From Microbacterium sp. NC79 (GTDB lineage: Bacteria > Actinomycetota > Actinomycetes > Actinomycetales > Microbacteriaceae): 64,000 nucleotides of DNA. The DNA is taken from contig NZ_JAHQYI010000001.1 of assembly GCF_019061125.1 (NCBI RefSeq), positions 1,426,001-1,490,000 of the forward strand, given 5' to 3'. The notes under the pieces are model-generated. The model was not told where the DNA came from. It ran no database searches and was given only the letters and a program-made list of their open reading frames with translations. Positions 9,928 to 22,568 of this stretch are shown here, piece after piece. How positions within the stretch are numbered: position 1 is the first letter of the stretch; every line of letters starts with the position of its first letter. The translations under genes and the position numbers were made by a program.

Positions 9928-11300
9928 GCTTTCTTCTGCAGCAACGCTAGGAACATGCCGTCGGTACCGTGCCGGTGCGGCCAGAGTTGGGCGCGACCGG
10001 AACCATCGGCTGGTGTCGGAAGATCAAGTTCTGCCCGCGATACGGCTTGGATAGCAGCGCGCGCATCCAGCTCATCGAACTCATCGCCAACCGCACGCCG
10101 CAAGTGCGTGAGAACACCGTTTGTCTCGGCCAGGTGCGGCGAGCATGTGACGTAACCAATGGTTCCGCCCGGCTTCAACGCCATCAGCGCGGCATCAAGC
10201 AGTTCGAACTGCAGGTCGGCGAGGTCAGCAACGTCGCCGGGTTGTTTGCGCCAGCGTGACTCCGGGCGGCGGCGCAACGCACCGAGCCCGGTGCACGGTG
10301 CATCGACAAGAATGCGATCGTAGGTATTCGGGCGCATCGCGGCAAAGTCGCGCCCGTCTTCTTCATGCACCACGACGTCGAGCGGAATTCCGGTGAGGGC
10401 TTGGCGCACGAGTCCGGCGCGGGCGGGCGTCACTTCGTTGGCTTCCAACGTCGCGCCCACAGCTAGTGCTTCCGCCGCGAGAATCGCCGTCTTCCCGCCT
10501 GGGCCCGCGCACAAATCGAGCCACTTCTCCCCCGGCTTGACCTCCCCGTGCCTGGCCAAAGCAAGGGCGACGAGTTGGGAGCCTTCATCCTGCACACGAA
10601 CACGCCCAGCGGATTCGCGCACCATCGCAGCCGGGTCACCGCCTGGGCTGACGAATCCGACGGGTGAGCCTGCGGTGCGCGTTGCCTCGTCGGGAATCTC
10701 GGCAAGCCCAGGAAGCGCCGCCATCACGACAGACGGCGACACGTTATCGGCCTCGAGGAGGGCGTCGAGCTCGTCGGCACGGCCTTCAGCTGCCAGCGCG
10801 CGGCGGAAAGCGCGAATGACCCAGACCGGGTGCGATGCCATCACCGACAGCCGCTCATCGTCGGAGTGCGAAGCCTCTTCCAGGCGGGTCATCCAGGTGT
10901 CAAGGTCGGCCTCAACAACGCGTCGCATCACGGCGTTTGCGAAGCCGGTTGCCCGACTGCCCACCATGTCACGCACCAGCTGCACCGTCTCATTGACGGC
11001 GGCGTGATCCGCGACTCGTGTCGCCAGAACCTGGTGCACGCCCAGACGGAGTGCGTCGCGAACGGCCGGCTCAACGCTGTCAATGCTGCGTTTCGATGCC
11101 ATCTCGATGATCGCGTCATAGGTGCCGAGGCGACGCAGCGTGCCGTAGGTCAGTTCGGTCGCGAAACCCGCATCTTGCGGGCTGAGCGCCTGACGTCGGA
11201 TGGCGACAGGCAGCGCAAGGTTTGCGTACGCATCGGAGGTTGAGACCGCGTGGATAACCTCATAGGCGACGCGGCGGGCTGGAGCGGCGTAGGTGGTCAT
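9924..11300 (-). CDS. rsmB: 16S rRNA (cytosine-967-C5)-methyltransferase RsmB
   Basis: Methylates C967 of 16S rRNA. The 458-residue protein has an N-terminal NusB-like RNA-binding domain (about 1-140) and a C-terminal Rossmann methyltransferase with the SAM motif LDLCAGPGGKT. Two catalytic-type cysteines are visible, in DAPCTGLGALRRRPESRW and in VTCSPHLAETN, as expected for m5C enzymes. It overlaps fmt by four bases, the usual fmt-rsmB arrangement. Confidence 0.96.
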   Translation of the reverse strand: MTTYAAPARRVAYEVIHAVSTSDAYANLALPVAIRRQALSPQDAGFATELTYGTLRRLGTYDAIIEMASKRSIDSVEPAVRDALRLGVHQVLATRVADHAAVNETVQLVRDMVGSRATGFANAVMRRVVEADLDTWMTRLEEASHSDDERLSVMASHPVWVIRAFRRALAAEGRADELDALLEADNVSPSVVMAALPGLAEIPDEATRTAGSPVGFVSPGGDPAAMVRESAGRVRVQDEGSQLVALALARHGEVKPGEKWLDLCAGPGGKTAILAAEALAVGATLEANEVTPARAGLVRQALTGIPLDVVVHEEDGRDFAAMRPNTYDRILVDAPCTGLGALRRRPESRWRKQPGDVADLADLQFELLDAALMALKPGGTIGYVTCSPHLAETNGVLTHLRRAVGDEFDELDARAAIQAVSRAELDLPTPADGSGRAQLWPHRHGTDGMFLALLQKKA

Positions 11301-12217
11301 GATCCTGCCTTCAGGGATTCAGTGCGTAGACCGCGCCACCAGTCTGCAGCGGGCATCGCCGCCTTACCAGTGGGTTGGACGGTCACGAGGTGCAGCGGCA
11401 CGTCGGCTGTGCCAATAACGACGGCTTTACCGTCGAGATAAATTTCTCCGGGAGCCGGACGCTTTTCGCTGTCGGAACGCGCGGCGCGTAGCACCTTGAG
11501 TGGCGTGCCCGCAATGGTTGTGAAGGCGCCAGGTTCCGGTGTGACTCCGCGCAGCTGCGCATAGACGGCGGCCGCACTCTGGTTCCAGTTGATGCGACCA
11601 TCCTCGCGCTCGAGTTTGGCTGCCACGCTTGCCTCGCCTTTTTGCGGCACAGCGAGGGCGGTTCCGGCTTCAATATCACTGACAACGCCGGCCACAATGG
11701 GCGCACCCAGCACCGCAAGTTCATCAAGGAACTCGCCAGCCGTGGCATCGTCAGGCACCGGAACCTCGTGGCTGGCGAAGATATCGCCAGCGTCAAGTGC
11801 GGCCACCAGTTGGAAGACAGCAATGCCGGTGACGGCATCACCCGCCATCATCGAACGCTGCACAGGGGCCGCCCCACGCCACAGCGGTAGCAGCGAGAAA
11901 TGCAGATTAATCCAGCCGTGCGTTGGCGCGCTGAGAAGCGGCTCACGCACGAGTCCGCCGTAGGCGACGATGACGCCGAGCTCCACGTCAAAACCGACGA
12001 TAGCGGCCGTCGCTTCGTCGTCAAGGCGGGCGGCCTTTACGACCGGGATACCGAGCGCCTCGGCGGCAACCGCTACCGGGGACGGCGTCAGTACCCGCTT
12101 ACGGCCAAGAGGAGCATCGGGTCGGGTGATGACAACGGCAACGTCGTGACCTGCAGCGACGAGGGCCTGAAGTGTCGGCACGGCGACGGCGGGCGTGCCA
12201 GCAAATGCAATGCGCAT
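11297..12217 (-). CDS. fmt: Methionyl-tRNA formyltransferase
   Basis: Formylates initiator Met-tRNA with 10-formyl-THF. The 306-residue protein begins MRIAFAGTPAVAVP and contains SLLPLWRGAAPVQ, the family signature with the folate-binding loop, and a C-terminal tRNA-binding OB domain. A GGA ribosome-binding site precedes the ATG. It lies nine bases after priA. No def gene is adjacent. Confidence 0.97.
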   Translation of the reverse strand: MRIAFAGTPAVAVPTLQALVAAGHDVAVVITRPDAPLGRKRVLTPSPVAVAAEALGIPVVKAARLDDEATAAIVGFDVELGVIVAYGGLVREPLLSAPTHGWINLHFSLLPLWRGAAPVQRSMMAGDAVTGIAVFQLVAALDAGDIFASHEVPVPDDATAGEFLDELAVLGAPIVAGVVSDIEAGTALAVPQKGEASVAAKLEREDGRINWNQSAAAVYAQLRGVTPEPGAFTTIAGTPLKVLRAARSDSEKRPAPGEIYLDGKAVVIGTADVPLHLVTVQPTGKAAMPAADWWRGLRTESLKAGS

Positions 12218-12225
12218 GGGTGTCC

Positions 12226-14211
12226 TTAAAGTCGCGGGTCGGCGACGTCGGTGTGGAGCTTGAGTGTCGCTCGCGGCGGCCGGTTGGGACGGGTTCGAGT
12301 GCTGCGGCGCCCGGCGACAGCCGCCGCGATAACGCTCGCACGGAGGGAAGCGACCACCCGCTGTCCGAGGGCATAGTCGTAGCGGATCAGCGCGCGGGCA
12401 AGTTCGTCACCGTTGCCATCGAGTGGAAGCGGGCCGAGCACGGCATCGCGAGCGAGGTTCGGGACGTCTTCGCGGAGCTTCGTCAGCGCCGTGCGTAACG
12501 ATTCGTGGTCTCCCTCGAGCATCGCGACGCGTGATGTGGGCGGCATCCGTAGCGGAGCACGCTCAGCGAGCTCACTCTGCGCGAATGCCGCGTGCGTCCA
12601 CGTGGCAAAGGCGCGCGCCACCTCACCGGCAACGCCAACAAGCAGGACGGGAGCGCCAGGCGCGGCCAGTGCCGCAGCGTTTGACCACCAGCGCAGACAG
12701 GACTCGCTGACCCGCAGGTCATCGCTCATCAGCATGCGGTCTCCATCGAGGAGAAGCACAGCGTGATAGCCACCGGCCGCAATCGGCTCGGCGCCACGCG
12801 TGGCCACGACAAGGACGGGCGTTTCTGCCACCGTCGTGACCGCGTGTTCGCCGTCTGACACGATAATGCGGGCGCCAGGGAAGGCGCGACCCAGGTCGTC
12901 TGCCGTCCGCTCGCTGCCTGATGACGCCAGCCGGACACTGACCGATTGGCATTGGGGACATTTCCATCCGTGCGCGGTGCGCCCACACCAGCGGCACTGC
13001 GGAGCAGCGCCACGTGCCTTCGCATGTAGCGGCCCGGAACAGTGCGCGCACTTCGATGGCGTGCGGCACTGTGCGCACACCAAGACGGGCGCGTATCCCG
13101 GACGAGAAACCTGTACGAGCACGGGCCCCGTCGCTAGCGCCTCACGGACGGCACGATAGGCGCTCGACGGAATCCGAATGCCTGGAGCTTCATGATCGGT
13201 GGGCGACGAGAGGATCGTGCGGGGCGCGTAGACGCGAGCCGCGGAAATCTCCCGAACGTAGCCAATGCCAATCAACCGCTCCACATCAGATGTGCGAGTG
13301 TGGCCAGCAAAAACGAGGCCACAGCCGGTGAGCTCTTGCCTGACGAGCGCCGCATCTCGTGAGTGCACGTAAGGTGCGAGTGGTTCTTCGAGCAGGCTAT
13401 CGCCGTCGTCCCACATCACGATGAGGCTAGCGTCGACGGGCGAATACACGGCCGAGCGATTGCCCACCACGATGACGGGGGCGGCAGCGAGCGTACGTAA
13501 ATAGTTGCGGTATCGGTCAGGGCCTGTCTGTCGCGCATCGACGCGCGCGACAGCAGCCTCGTTCACGAAATCGTCGAGCGCGGCCAGCACGGCGTCTTGG
13601 TCGCGGTAGTCAGGCACGACGACGATCGTGCTCTCCCCCTGTGCGAGCCGGGCCGCGGCCATGGCCGCCACCAGCATCGCCCAAGCCCCGACGGTATCGC
13701 CGCTCTGTGTCGACACCGGGTGCGCGATGGCGCTCCACGCGATGCGTTCGCGTGCACTCACCGCATCGGCAAGTCCCGGAAAATCATCCAGCAGGGTGTT
13801 CGCATAAGACACGGCGTCGTCTGCGACCGTTTCAGCGACCGGTTCAGGCGCAGTAAGCCACTGCTTCTCCACGCGGACCTGGCGTTTGGGAACGGCAAGA
13901 CGCAGGATGTCATTGGCCGCGCCACCCGCACGATCGGCGACTTTACGAGCCAGCGTGTAGAGGAATGGCGGAACCACCTGTGCCGATGACACGACGCTGT
14001 CGATTTCGCTGAGCGGACGATCCACATCCGTGTTGTCGGCAACCTCAATCGCGTAGGCGTCGACAATGCGCCCGACGGTGCGCAACGGAACCCTGAGTCG
14101 GACGCCCGGCTGCACTGTGCCTTCGAGTGCGTCCGGAACGGTGTAATCGAACAGTCTGTCCAGCTGTGGCAGGGGCGAATCGATCAGTACGCGAACGATT
14201 CGCTGCGGCAT
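12226..14211 (-). CDS. priA: PriA-like replication restart protein, helicase motifs degenerate
   Basis: I start this at the ATG giving MPQRIVRVLIDSPLPQLDRL, one base after the metK stop, because upstream residues of the open frame are out-of-frame metK sequence. The 661-residue protein keeps the PriA N-terminal DNA-binding domain (FDYTVPDAL, VPLRTVGRIVDAY) and a central eight-cysteine zinc region (CAQC, CAHC, CRWC, CPQC). The Walker A lysine motif expected for a helicase is missing; the equivalent region reads QGESTIVVVPDYRDQDAVL. Actinobacterial PriA proteins are known to be degenerate in this way, so it probably loads replication proteins without unwinding DNA. Confidence 0.93.
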   Translation of the reverse strand: MPQRIVRVLIDSPLPQLDRLFDYTVPDALEGTVQPGVRLRVPLRTVGRIVDAYAIEVADNTDVDRPLSEIDSVVSSAQVVPPFLYTLARKVADRAGGAANDILRLAVPKRQVRVEKQWLTAPEPVAETVADDAVSYANTLLDDFPGLADAVSARERIAWSAIAHPVSTQSGDTVGAWAMLVAAMAAARLAQGESTIVVVPDYRDQDAVLAALDDFVNEAAVARVDARQTGPDRYRNYLRTLAAAPVIVVGNRSAVYSPVDASLIVMWDDGDSLLEEPLAPYVHSRDAALVRQELTGCGLVFAGHTRTSDVERLIGIGYVREISAARVYAPRTILSSPTDHEAPGIRIPSSAYRAVREALATGPVLVQVSRPGYAPVLVCAQCRTPSKCAHCSGPLHAKARGAAPQCRWCGRTAHGWKCPQCQSVSVRLASSGSERTADDLGRAFPGARIIVSDGEHAVTTVAETPVLVVATRGAEPIAAGGYHAVLLLDGDRMLMSDDLRVSESCLRWWSNAAALAAPGAPVLLVGVAGEVARAFATWTHAAFAQSELAERAPLRMPPTSRVAMLEGDHESLRTALTKLREDVPNLARDAVLGPLPLDGNGDELARALIRYDYALGQRVVASLRASVIAAAVAGRRSTRTRPNRPPRATLKLHTDVADPRL

Positions 14212-14212
14212 G

Positions 14213-15403
14213 TCAGAGCCCGGCGGCAGCGCGCAGCTCGGCAACGCGGGTCGTCTTCTCCCACGTAAAGTCGGGCAGTTCACGACCGAAGTGACCGTAC
14301 GCCGCGGTCGCAGCGTAAATCGGGCGCAGCAGATCGAGCTCTTCGATGATGGCGCTCGGGCGCAGGTCGAAGACATTCGTGATCGCCTTCGCGATCGCGT
14401 CGTCATCAATCTTTCCTGTGCCGAATGACTCCACGTAGAGCCCAACGGGTGCGGCCTTGCCAATCGCGTATGCGACCTGCACTTCGAGGCGGTCTGCGAG
14501 ACCCGCAGCTACCGCGTTTTTCGCGACCCAGCGCATGGCGTACGCCGCTGAACGGTCAACCTTCGACGGGTCTTTACCGCTAAACGCACCACCACCGTGA
14601 CGCGCAGCGCCACCGTAAGTGTCAATGATGATCTTGCGTCCGGTGAGACCGGCGTCGCCCTTCGGCCCGCCGATTTCAAACGGACCGGCGGGGTTAAAGT
14701 AAAGCTTGTAGTCGGGTGCGTCAAGGCCAGACTCAGCGAGCACCGGCTCGATCACGTGAGTGCGAACCGCCTCACGTAGTGCATCCTGCGTGATGTTGGG
14801 GTTGTGCTGCGTCGACACCACGACAGCTTCAATCGACTTCGGCGTGAAGCCGTCGTAGCCGAGGGTCACCTGGGTCTTGCCGTCAGGGCGCAACTCGGGA
14901 ATGGTTCCGTCGTGACGCACCGCGGCGAGCCGCTCGGCGAGCCGGTGTGCGAGCCACGCCGATGCAGGCATCAGCTGCGGAGTCTCATTCGTGGCGAAGC
15001 CAAACATGATGCCCTGGTCGCCTGCACCCTGAAGGTCGTGGCGGTCAGCGGAACCTTCACGCGCTTCCAGCGCCTGGGACACGCCTGCGTGGATGTCGCC
15101 AGACTGTTCACCAACCGACACGGTCACGCCGCAAGAGTCGCCGTCAAAGCCGGTCTCGCTTGAGGTGTAGCCAATCGTATTCACGACGCGACGGGCAATG
15201 CCTGAGATGTCGGCGTATGCGTCAGTGCGCAACTCACCGGCAACGTGAATGAGGCCCGTCGTTACGAGCGTCTCGATGGCGGCGTGCGTGTTGCGGTCTT
15301 TGCTCAGCAGGTCATCGAGGATGCTGTCCGAGATCTGGTCACAGATCTTGTCGGGGTGTCCTTCGGTGACGGACTCAGAGGTGAATAGGCGCAGGCTAGT
15401 CAT
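14213..15403 (-). CDS. metK: S-adenosylmethionine synthetase
   Basis: Makes SAM from methionine and ATP. The 396-residue protein has the [19 protein letters not shown] start, [10 protein letters not shown] and [19 protein letters not shown], the diagnostic MetK motifs with the catalytic His, Lys and Asp residues. Full length. It directly follows rpoZ; coaBC, which usually lies between them in actinobacteria, is absent. Confidence 0.98.
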   Translation of the reverse strand: MTSLRLFTSESVTEGHPDKICDQISDSILDDLLSKDRNTHAAIETLVTTGLIHVAGELRTDAYADISGIARRVVNTIGYTSSETGFDGDSCGVTVSVGEQSGDIHAGVSQALEAREGSADRHDLQGAGDQGIMFGFATNETPQLMPASAWLAHRLAERLAAVRHDGTIPELRPDGKTQVTLGYDGFTPKSIEAVVVSTQHNPNITQDALREAVRTHVIEPVLAESGLDAPDYKLYFNPAGPFEIGGPKGDAGLTGRKIIIDTYGGAARHGGGAFSGKDPSKVDRSAAYAMRWVAKNAVAAGLADRLEVQVAYAIGKAAPVGLYVESFGTGKIDDDAIAKAITNVFDLRPSAIIEELDLLRPIYAATAAYGHFGRELPDFTWEKTTRVAELRAAAGL

Positions 15404-15439
15404 TACAGGCTCCAGTCGTGGGTGTCACACACAAATATG

Positions 15440-15470
15440 CCCGCCGCCACGGACATTCCATGACGGCGGG
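15440..15470 (-). terminator. Hairpin between rpoZ and metK
   Basis: CCCGCCG pairs with CGGCGGG, and an inner stem (CATGG with CCGTG on the minus strand, one G-U) extends it. A short T-rich stretch (ATATTTG) follows on the minus strand. It probably partly terminates the gmk-rpoZ transcript or acts as a processing hairpin ahead of metK. Confidence 0.55.
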
Positions 15471-15486
15471 TCATACAGCGAGATAT

Positions 15487-15741
15487 TTACTCGGCAGCGC
15501 GCAGGCGCAGCTTGTCCTCGTTGATCTCGTGAAGAGCGATCGTCAGCGGCTTGTCTTCAACAGACGAGTCGACGAGCGGGCCCACGTTGTCGAAGAGGTT
15601 GCCCTCCTGCAGGTCCGAGTAGTAGTCGTTGATCTGGCGTGCACGCTTGGACGCGTAAATCACCAGTTCGTACTTGGACTCAACCTTGCTGAGCAGGTTG
15701 TCGATGGGCGGGTCAATAATGCCCTGGTTGGTGCCGGCCAT
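15487..15741 (-). CDS. rpoZ: RNA polymerase omega subunit
   Basis: Small subunit that helps assemble and stabilise RNA polymerase beta-prime. Starting at [17 protein letters not shown] gives 84 residues; this ATG is chosen because an AGGAGGT ribosome-binding site lies seven bases before it, while upstream codons in the same frame do not resemble the family. It contains [19 protein letters not shown], the typical omega helix. Position after gmk is standard for actinobacteria. Confidence 0.95.
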   Translation of the reverse strand: MAGTNQGIIDPPIDNLLSKVESKYELVIYASKRARQINDYYSDLQEGNLFDNVGPLVDSSVEDKPLTIALHEINEDKLRLRAAE

Positions 15742-15836
15742 GGCAGACCTCCTGTGTCGGAGTGGAAAAGACGTGGCGTGGCGGAATTCCGCGCGTACGC
15801 AAGAACCCATTCTACGCCCTTTTGGTCAGACTGTTG

Positions 15837-15865
15837 GCGGCCCGCAGCGTTTTGCCGCGGGCCGC
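15837..15865 (-). terminator. Hairpin after gmk
   Basis: A perfect 9-bp GC-rich inverted repeat (GCGGCCCGC with its complement) and an 11-base loop, starting eight bases after the gmk stop. No T run follows, so it is the tailless type common in high-GC actinobacteria or an RNA-stability hairpin. Confidence 0.6.
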
Positions 15866-15872
15866 GTCACAA

Positions 15873-16775
15873 TTAGTCCGCGGTTGCGAGCGAAACGACC
15901 TCGTCGGCGGCGCGCTCGACGGTATCGTTCACGACGCGGTGGTCGAACTCGTTTTGGGCAGCAAGCTCCACCTTTGCAGTGCGGAGGCGACGGGCGCGCT
16001 CTTCTTCACCCTCGGTTCCGCGGCCAACCAGACGGTCAACCAGCTCATCCCATGACGGCGGAAGCAGGAAGATGAGCGAGGCGCTTGGCTCCGCCTTGCG
16101 TACCTGACGAGCGCCCTGCAGGTCGATCTCGAGCAACACCGTCTTGCCTGCAGCAATCGCATCGAAAATCGGGGTGCGCGGGGTGCCGTAACGGTGCGAG
16201 TTGTGCACGGTCGCGTACTCAAGCAGTTCGCCAGCGGCAATCATGCGATCAAACTCTGCGTCATCGACGAAGAAGTAGTGCTCCCCCTCGACCTCTCCAG
16301 GACGCGGGGTGCGGGTGGTCGCTGAAACCGACAGGTGAATCTCGGGGTGCGCAGAACGAATGTGTGCGGCGACTGTACCCTTGCCGACGGCCGTCGGGCC
16401 AGCAAGCACGAGGAGTCGGCTGCGGTGCGGGCGTGCACTGGGCTCGGGGAGGCGAGCATCCAACCACTCGGCGATGTCGCGACGCTGACGCGCACCGAGT
16501 CCGCCGAGGCGCTTTACCGGAGAGATCGCCAGGTCGGCGAGAATACGATCGCGCTTGCCCTCGCCAATGGCAGGGATTGCTGTCAGAAACTCTGTGACAC
16601 GTAGCGTGCCTGGGGCCGACGTCGGGTCTGCATACGCGCGACGGGTAACTTCCTGTGGCGTGACAACGCGGTTAGCGATGTCTCGTTTCAGAGAAGCGCG
16701 CGCGCGGCGAGCCGCGACAGCCTTCTGTGAAGCAGCGATTCGATCCACCTCGGGGGGACGCTGAGCGTCAGCCAC
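15873..16775 (-). CDS. gmk: mIHF-like domain fused to guanylate kinase
   Basis: The start is a GTG eight bases inside the end of pyrF, chosen because GGAGG sits six bases upstream; it gives 300 residues. Residues about 10-107 match actinobacterial integration host factor (mIHF): a basic helix with [12 protein letters not shown], then [17 protein letters not shown] and [17 protein letters not shown], the helix-two-turn-helix region. Residues about 119-300 are guanylate kinase, with P-loop GPTAVGKGT (126-134), [17 protein letters not shown] for GMP binding and [14 protein letters not shown]. In mycobacteria mihF and gmk are separate adjacent genes between pyrF and rpoZ; here they form one frame. 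The kinase makes GDP from GMP; DNA binding by the N-terminal part is inferred. Confidence 0.93.
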   Translation of the reverse strand: MADAQRPPEVDRIAASQKAVAARRARASLKRDIANRVVTPQEVTRRAYADPTSAPGTLRVTEFLTAIPAIGEGKRDRILADLAISPVKRLGGLGARQRRDIAEWLDARLPEPSARPHRSRLLVLAGPTAVGKGTVAAHIRSAHPEIHLSVSATTRTPRPGEVEGEHYFFVDDAEFDRMIAAGELLEYATVHNSHRYGTPRTPIFDAIAAGKTVLLEIDLQGARQVRKAEPSASLIFLLPPSWDELVDRLVGRGTEGEEERARRLRTAKVELAAQNEFDHRVVNDTVERAADEVVSLATAD

Positions 16776-17618
16776 GGGTAACCTCCAGTTCGTGTTTGCG
16801 CGAGCGAATAGCATCCTCGAGACCGGCGGGTCCGGCGCGGAGAATGCCTCGGCTTTCGCTCGCAATGACAGACGGTGCGTTTGCACCGAACAATCCCCCT
16901 AGATCGGCCAATGCTGCGCCCTGAGCACCGAAGCCCGGGGCGAGAATTGGCGCGCGCGGCGTCAGCAGCTCAGGCAGGCCTAGAGATGACTGCTCAACCG
17001 TCGCGCCGATCACGAACCCCATGGATCCCCATCCGTGACCGTCCGCGGTATCTGCGTTAAACGTAGACACCGATGAAATGACAGATGCGGCGACAGTGGT
17101 GTCGCCCGCTTCCGTCGTTACCTTCGCCCGTTGCAGCTCCCCCGCTTCGGGGTTGCTGGTGGCGGCGAGCACGAAGAGTCCCTTTCCGTGCTCATGTGCG
17201 AAGGCCATTGTCTCGTACAGCGACGTCGGCCCGAGGTACGGGCTGACCGTCAGTGCGTCAGACTCCAGCGGCGACCCCGGTGCCAGCCACGCCTGCGCGT
17301 AACCAGCCATCGTGGTTCCGATGTCTCCTCGTTTCGCGTCGGCAATGACCAGGATCCCCGCGGCGCGCGCTGCGTGAATGACGTCTTCGAGAGCTGCGAT
17401 TCCGGCGGAACCGAAACGCTCGAAAAACGACACTTGCGGCTTCACGAACCCCACTTCGCCAGCAGACGCCTCGACGACTCGGAAGCCGAATTCGCGCACA
17501 CCAGCTGCCGATACCGGCAGGTGCCAGTCGTTCAGAAGTGATTCGTGCGGGTCGATGCCGACGCACAGCGCACCGTGCGTCAGCATCGCCTCACGAGTCT
17601 TCGTGCCAAACGCGATCG

Positions 17619-17622
<4 letters not shown>
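16768..17622 (-). CDS. pyrF: Orotidine 5'-phosphate decarboxylase
   Basis: Last step of UMP synthesis. The 284-residue protein is the longer actinobacterial type (PyrF2). The active-site motif [10 protein letters not shown] lies at about residues 95-104, with catalytic Lys97 between Asp95 and Asp100. GIDPHESLL and APGFGAQG are also typical. Its start overlaps the carB stop by four bases, and its end overlaps the gmk start by eight bases, tying pyrimidine and guanylate genes into one transcript. Confidence 0.97.
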
Positions 17623-20908
<3,286 letters not shown>

Positions 20909-20909
<1 letters not shown>

Positions 20910-22063
20910 TACTTCGAGTCCTTCTTGTCGTTGTGCGCGATGACCATGTCGCGGAAGCGGTCAAACAGGTAATTGGCGTCGTGCGGGCCGGCAGCGGCTT
21001 CCGGGTGGTATTGCACGCTGAACGCCGGAATGTCCAGGGCACGGAGGCCTTCGACGACCTGGTCGTTGAGGCCGACGTGGCTGACTTCAACCTTGCCGTA
21101 GCCATTCGGGCTGTCGAACGCGCCCTCGATGGGGGCGTCGACGGCGAAGCCGTGGTTGTGCGCGGTGATTTCAACACGACCTGTGGTCTTATCAAGCACC
21201 GGCTGGTTGATTCCGCGGTGACCGAACGGCAACTTGTAGGTGCCGAGACCGAGCGCGCGGCCCAGAAGCTGGTTGCCGAAGCAAATACCGAAGAACGGGT
21301 ATCCGGCGTCCAGAACGCCGCGAAGCAACGCGACGTGACCGTCGGATGCGGCCGGGTCACCCGGGCCGTTCGAGTAGAACACGGCAACCGGCTCGATCGC
21401 GGTGATTTCTTCGATCGTCGTGGTCTGCGGTAGCACGTGCACATCGAAACCACGCTGTGCGAGGTTATTGATGGTGGCTTGCTTGACACCCAGGTCGATC
21501 ACCGCGAGGTTGCCGATGCGCTCACCGATGGCAGGCGTCACCTCAGCAACCGAGACAGACACCTCGGCCGACAGGTTCCGACCGGCCATTGCCGGCGCTT
21601 CCCGCACGATGCGCAGTTGTTCGTCGTCCGAAATTTCCGCAGCGTCTCCGGAGAAGATCGCTCCGCGCATGCTACCTGCGTCACGAATGACTCGCGTTAC
21701 GGCGCGGGTGTCAATACCGCTGATCCCGACGATGCCGTCGCGCTCAAGTGAATCATCGAGCGATTCGTCAGCACGCCAGTTAGACACCACGCGTGAGGGG
21801 TCACGCACGATGTAACCGGCAACCCAAATACGTCGCGATTCGGGATCCTCATCGTTCATTCCGGTGTTGCCGATGTGCGGTGCCGTCTGCAGCACGATTT
21901 GGCCGGCGTAGCTGGGGTCGGTGAGGGTCTCTTGGTATCCGGTCATGCCGGTTGCGAAGACGACCTCACCGATCGTGGTGCCGCGGGCGCCATATGCAGC
22001 GCCGGCGTAGCGGCTGCCGTCTTCGAGAACGAGTACGGCGGGTTCATGTGAAAACAAAGACAT
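20909..22063 (-). CDS. carA: Carbamoyl phosphate synthase small subunit
   Basis: Glutaminase subunit that supplies ammonia to CarB. The start at [16 protein letters not shown] (384 residues) is chosen by an AGGA ribosome-binding site and by family alignment; the open frame continues upstream but reads out-of-frame membrane-protein sequence. The class-I amidotransferase domain shows the Cys nucleophile in [12 protein letters not shown] and the His-Glu pair in QYHPEA. Confidence 0.97.
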
Positions 22064-22067
22064 TGCG

Positions 22068-22568
22068 TCAGATTCCTGTTGCAGTCGAAGTCGGAAGCAC
22101 GCGCTCCAGCGCGGCCAAGAATGCTGTGGGGTTGGAGTCCTGCATGCGCAGGTAGGAGTCGGCGATGGTGGTCTCGTTGATGTGCCATGACACGAAGACC
22201 AGGCCATCCTTTTCGACAACGCGATCGATCGTCCAGGTGGCACTGCCGGTGCCGACCAGCTGTGCAGCGGCGATTCCGATCGTGGGCGCGCCTGGCATGA
22301 TCAGGTTGAGACCAGCGGACGTGACGGTGGCGGTAACCTTCGAGCGGAAAGCGAGATGCTTCACGGCCAGCCGGTTCAACGGCTCATCGTGCTGGGTGGT
22401 TGCGACATACAGACCATGAAATGATCCGTAAATCTCGCCACCGACGTCGCCTACCGGGGCTTGCAGACCGGCGTCGCGCTGGGATCGTCGTCGCCATCCC
22501 CAGGCCATGCCGAGCAGGATGAGAACGCCGACACCGATCGTGATGGCGATGGCAAGCTCACGGGTCAC
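22068..22568 (-). CDS. PH-like domain membrane protein of the pyr operon
   Basis: A 166-residue protein with one N-terminal membrane helix (about 5-24), a basic RRRSQRD cap and a soluble beta-rich domain containing [14 protein letters not shown] and [15 protein letters not shown], resembling actinobacterial PH-like proteins encoded between pyrC and carA. Function unknown. It overlaps pyrC by four bases and ends five bases before carA. The repeated placement in pyr operons suggests a role tied to pyrimidine enzymes at the membrane, but that is inference. Confidence 0.8.
   Translation of the reverse strand: MTRELAIAITIGVGVLILLGMAWGWRRRSQRDAGLQAPVGDVGGEIYGSFHGLYVATTQHDEPLNRLAVKHLAFRSKVTATVTSAGLNLIMPGAPTIGIAAAQLVGTGSATWTIDRVVEKDGLVFVSWHINETTIADSYLRMQDSNPTAFLAALERVLPTSTATGI

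Noticed and set aside
14212..14463. N-terminal extension of PriA from an upstream start
   Set aside because: The extra 84 residues are Arg/Ser-rich out-of-frame metK sequence; the ATG after the metK stop matches the family N-terminus.
16776..16886. Longer start for the mIHF-Gmk protein
   Set aside because: The upstream frame is out-of-frame pyrF sequence; the GTG with GGAGG at six bases is the better start and matches the mIHF N-terminus.
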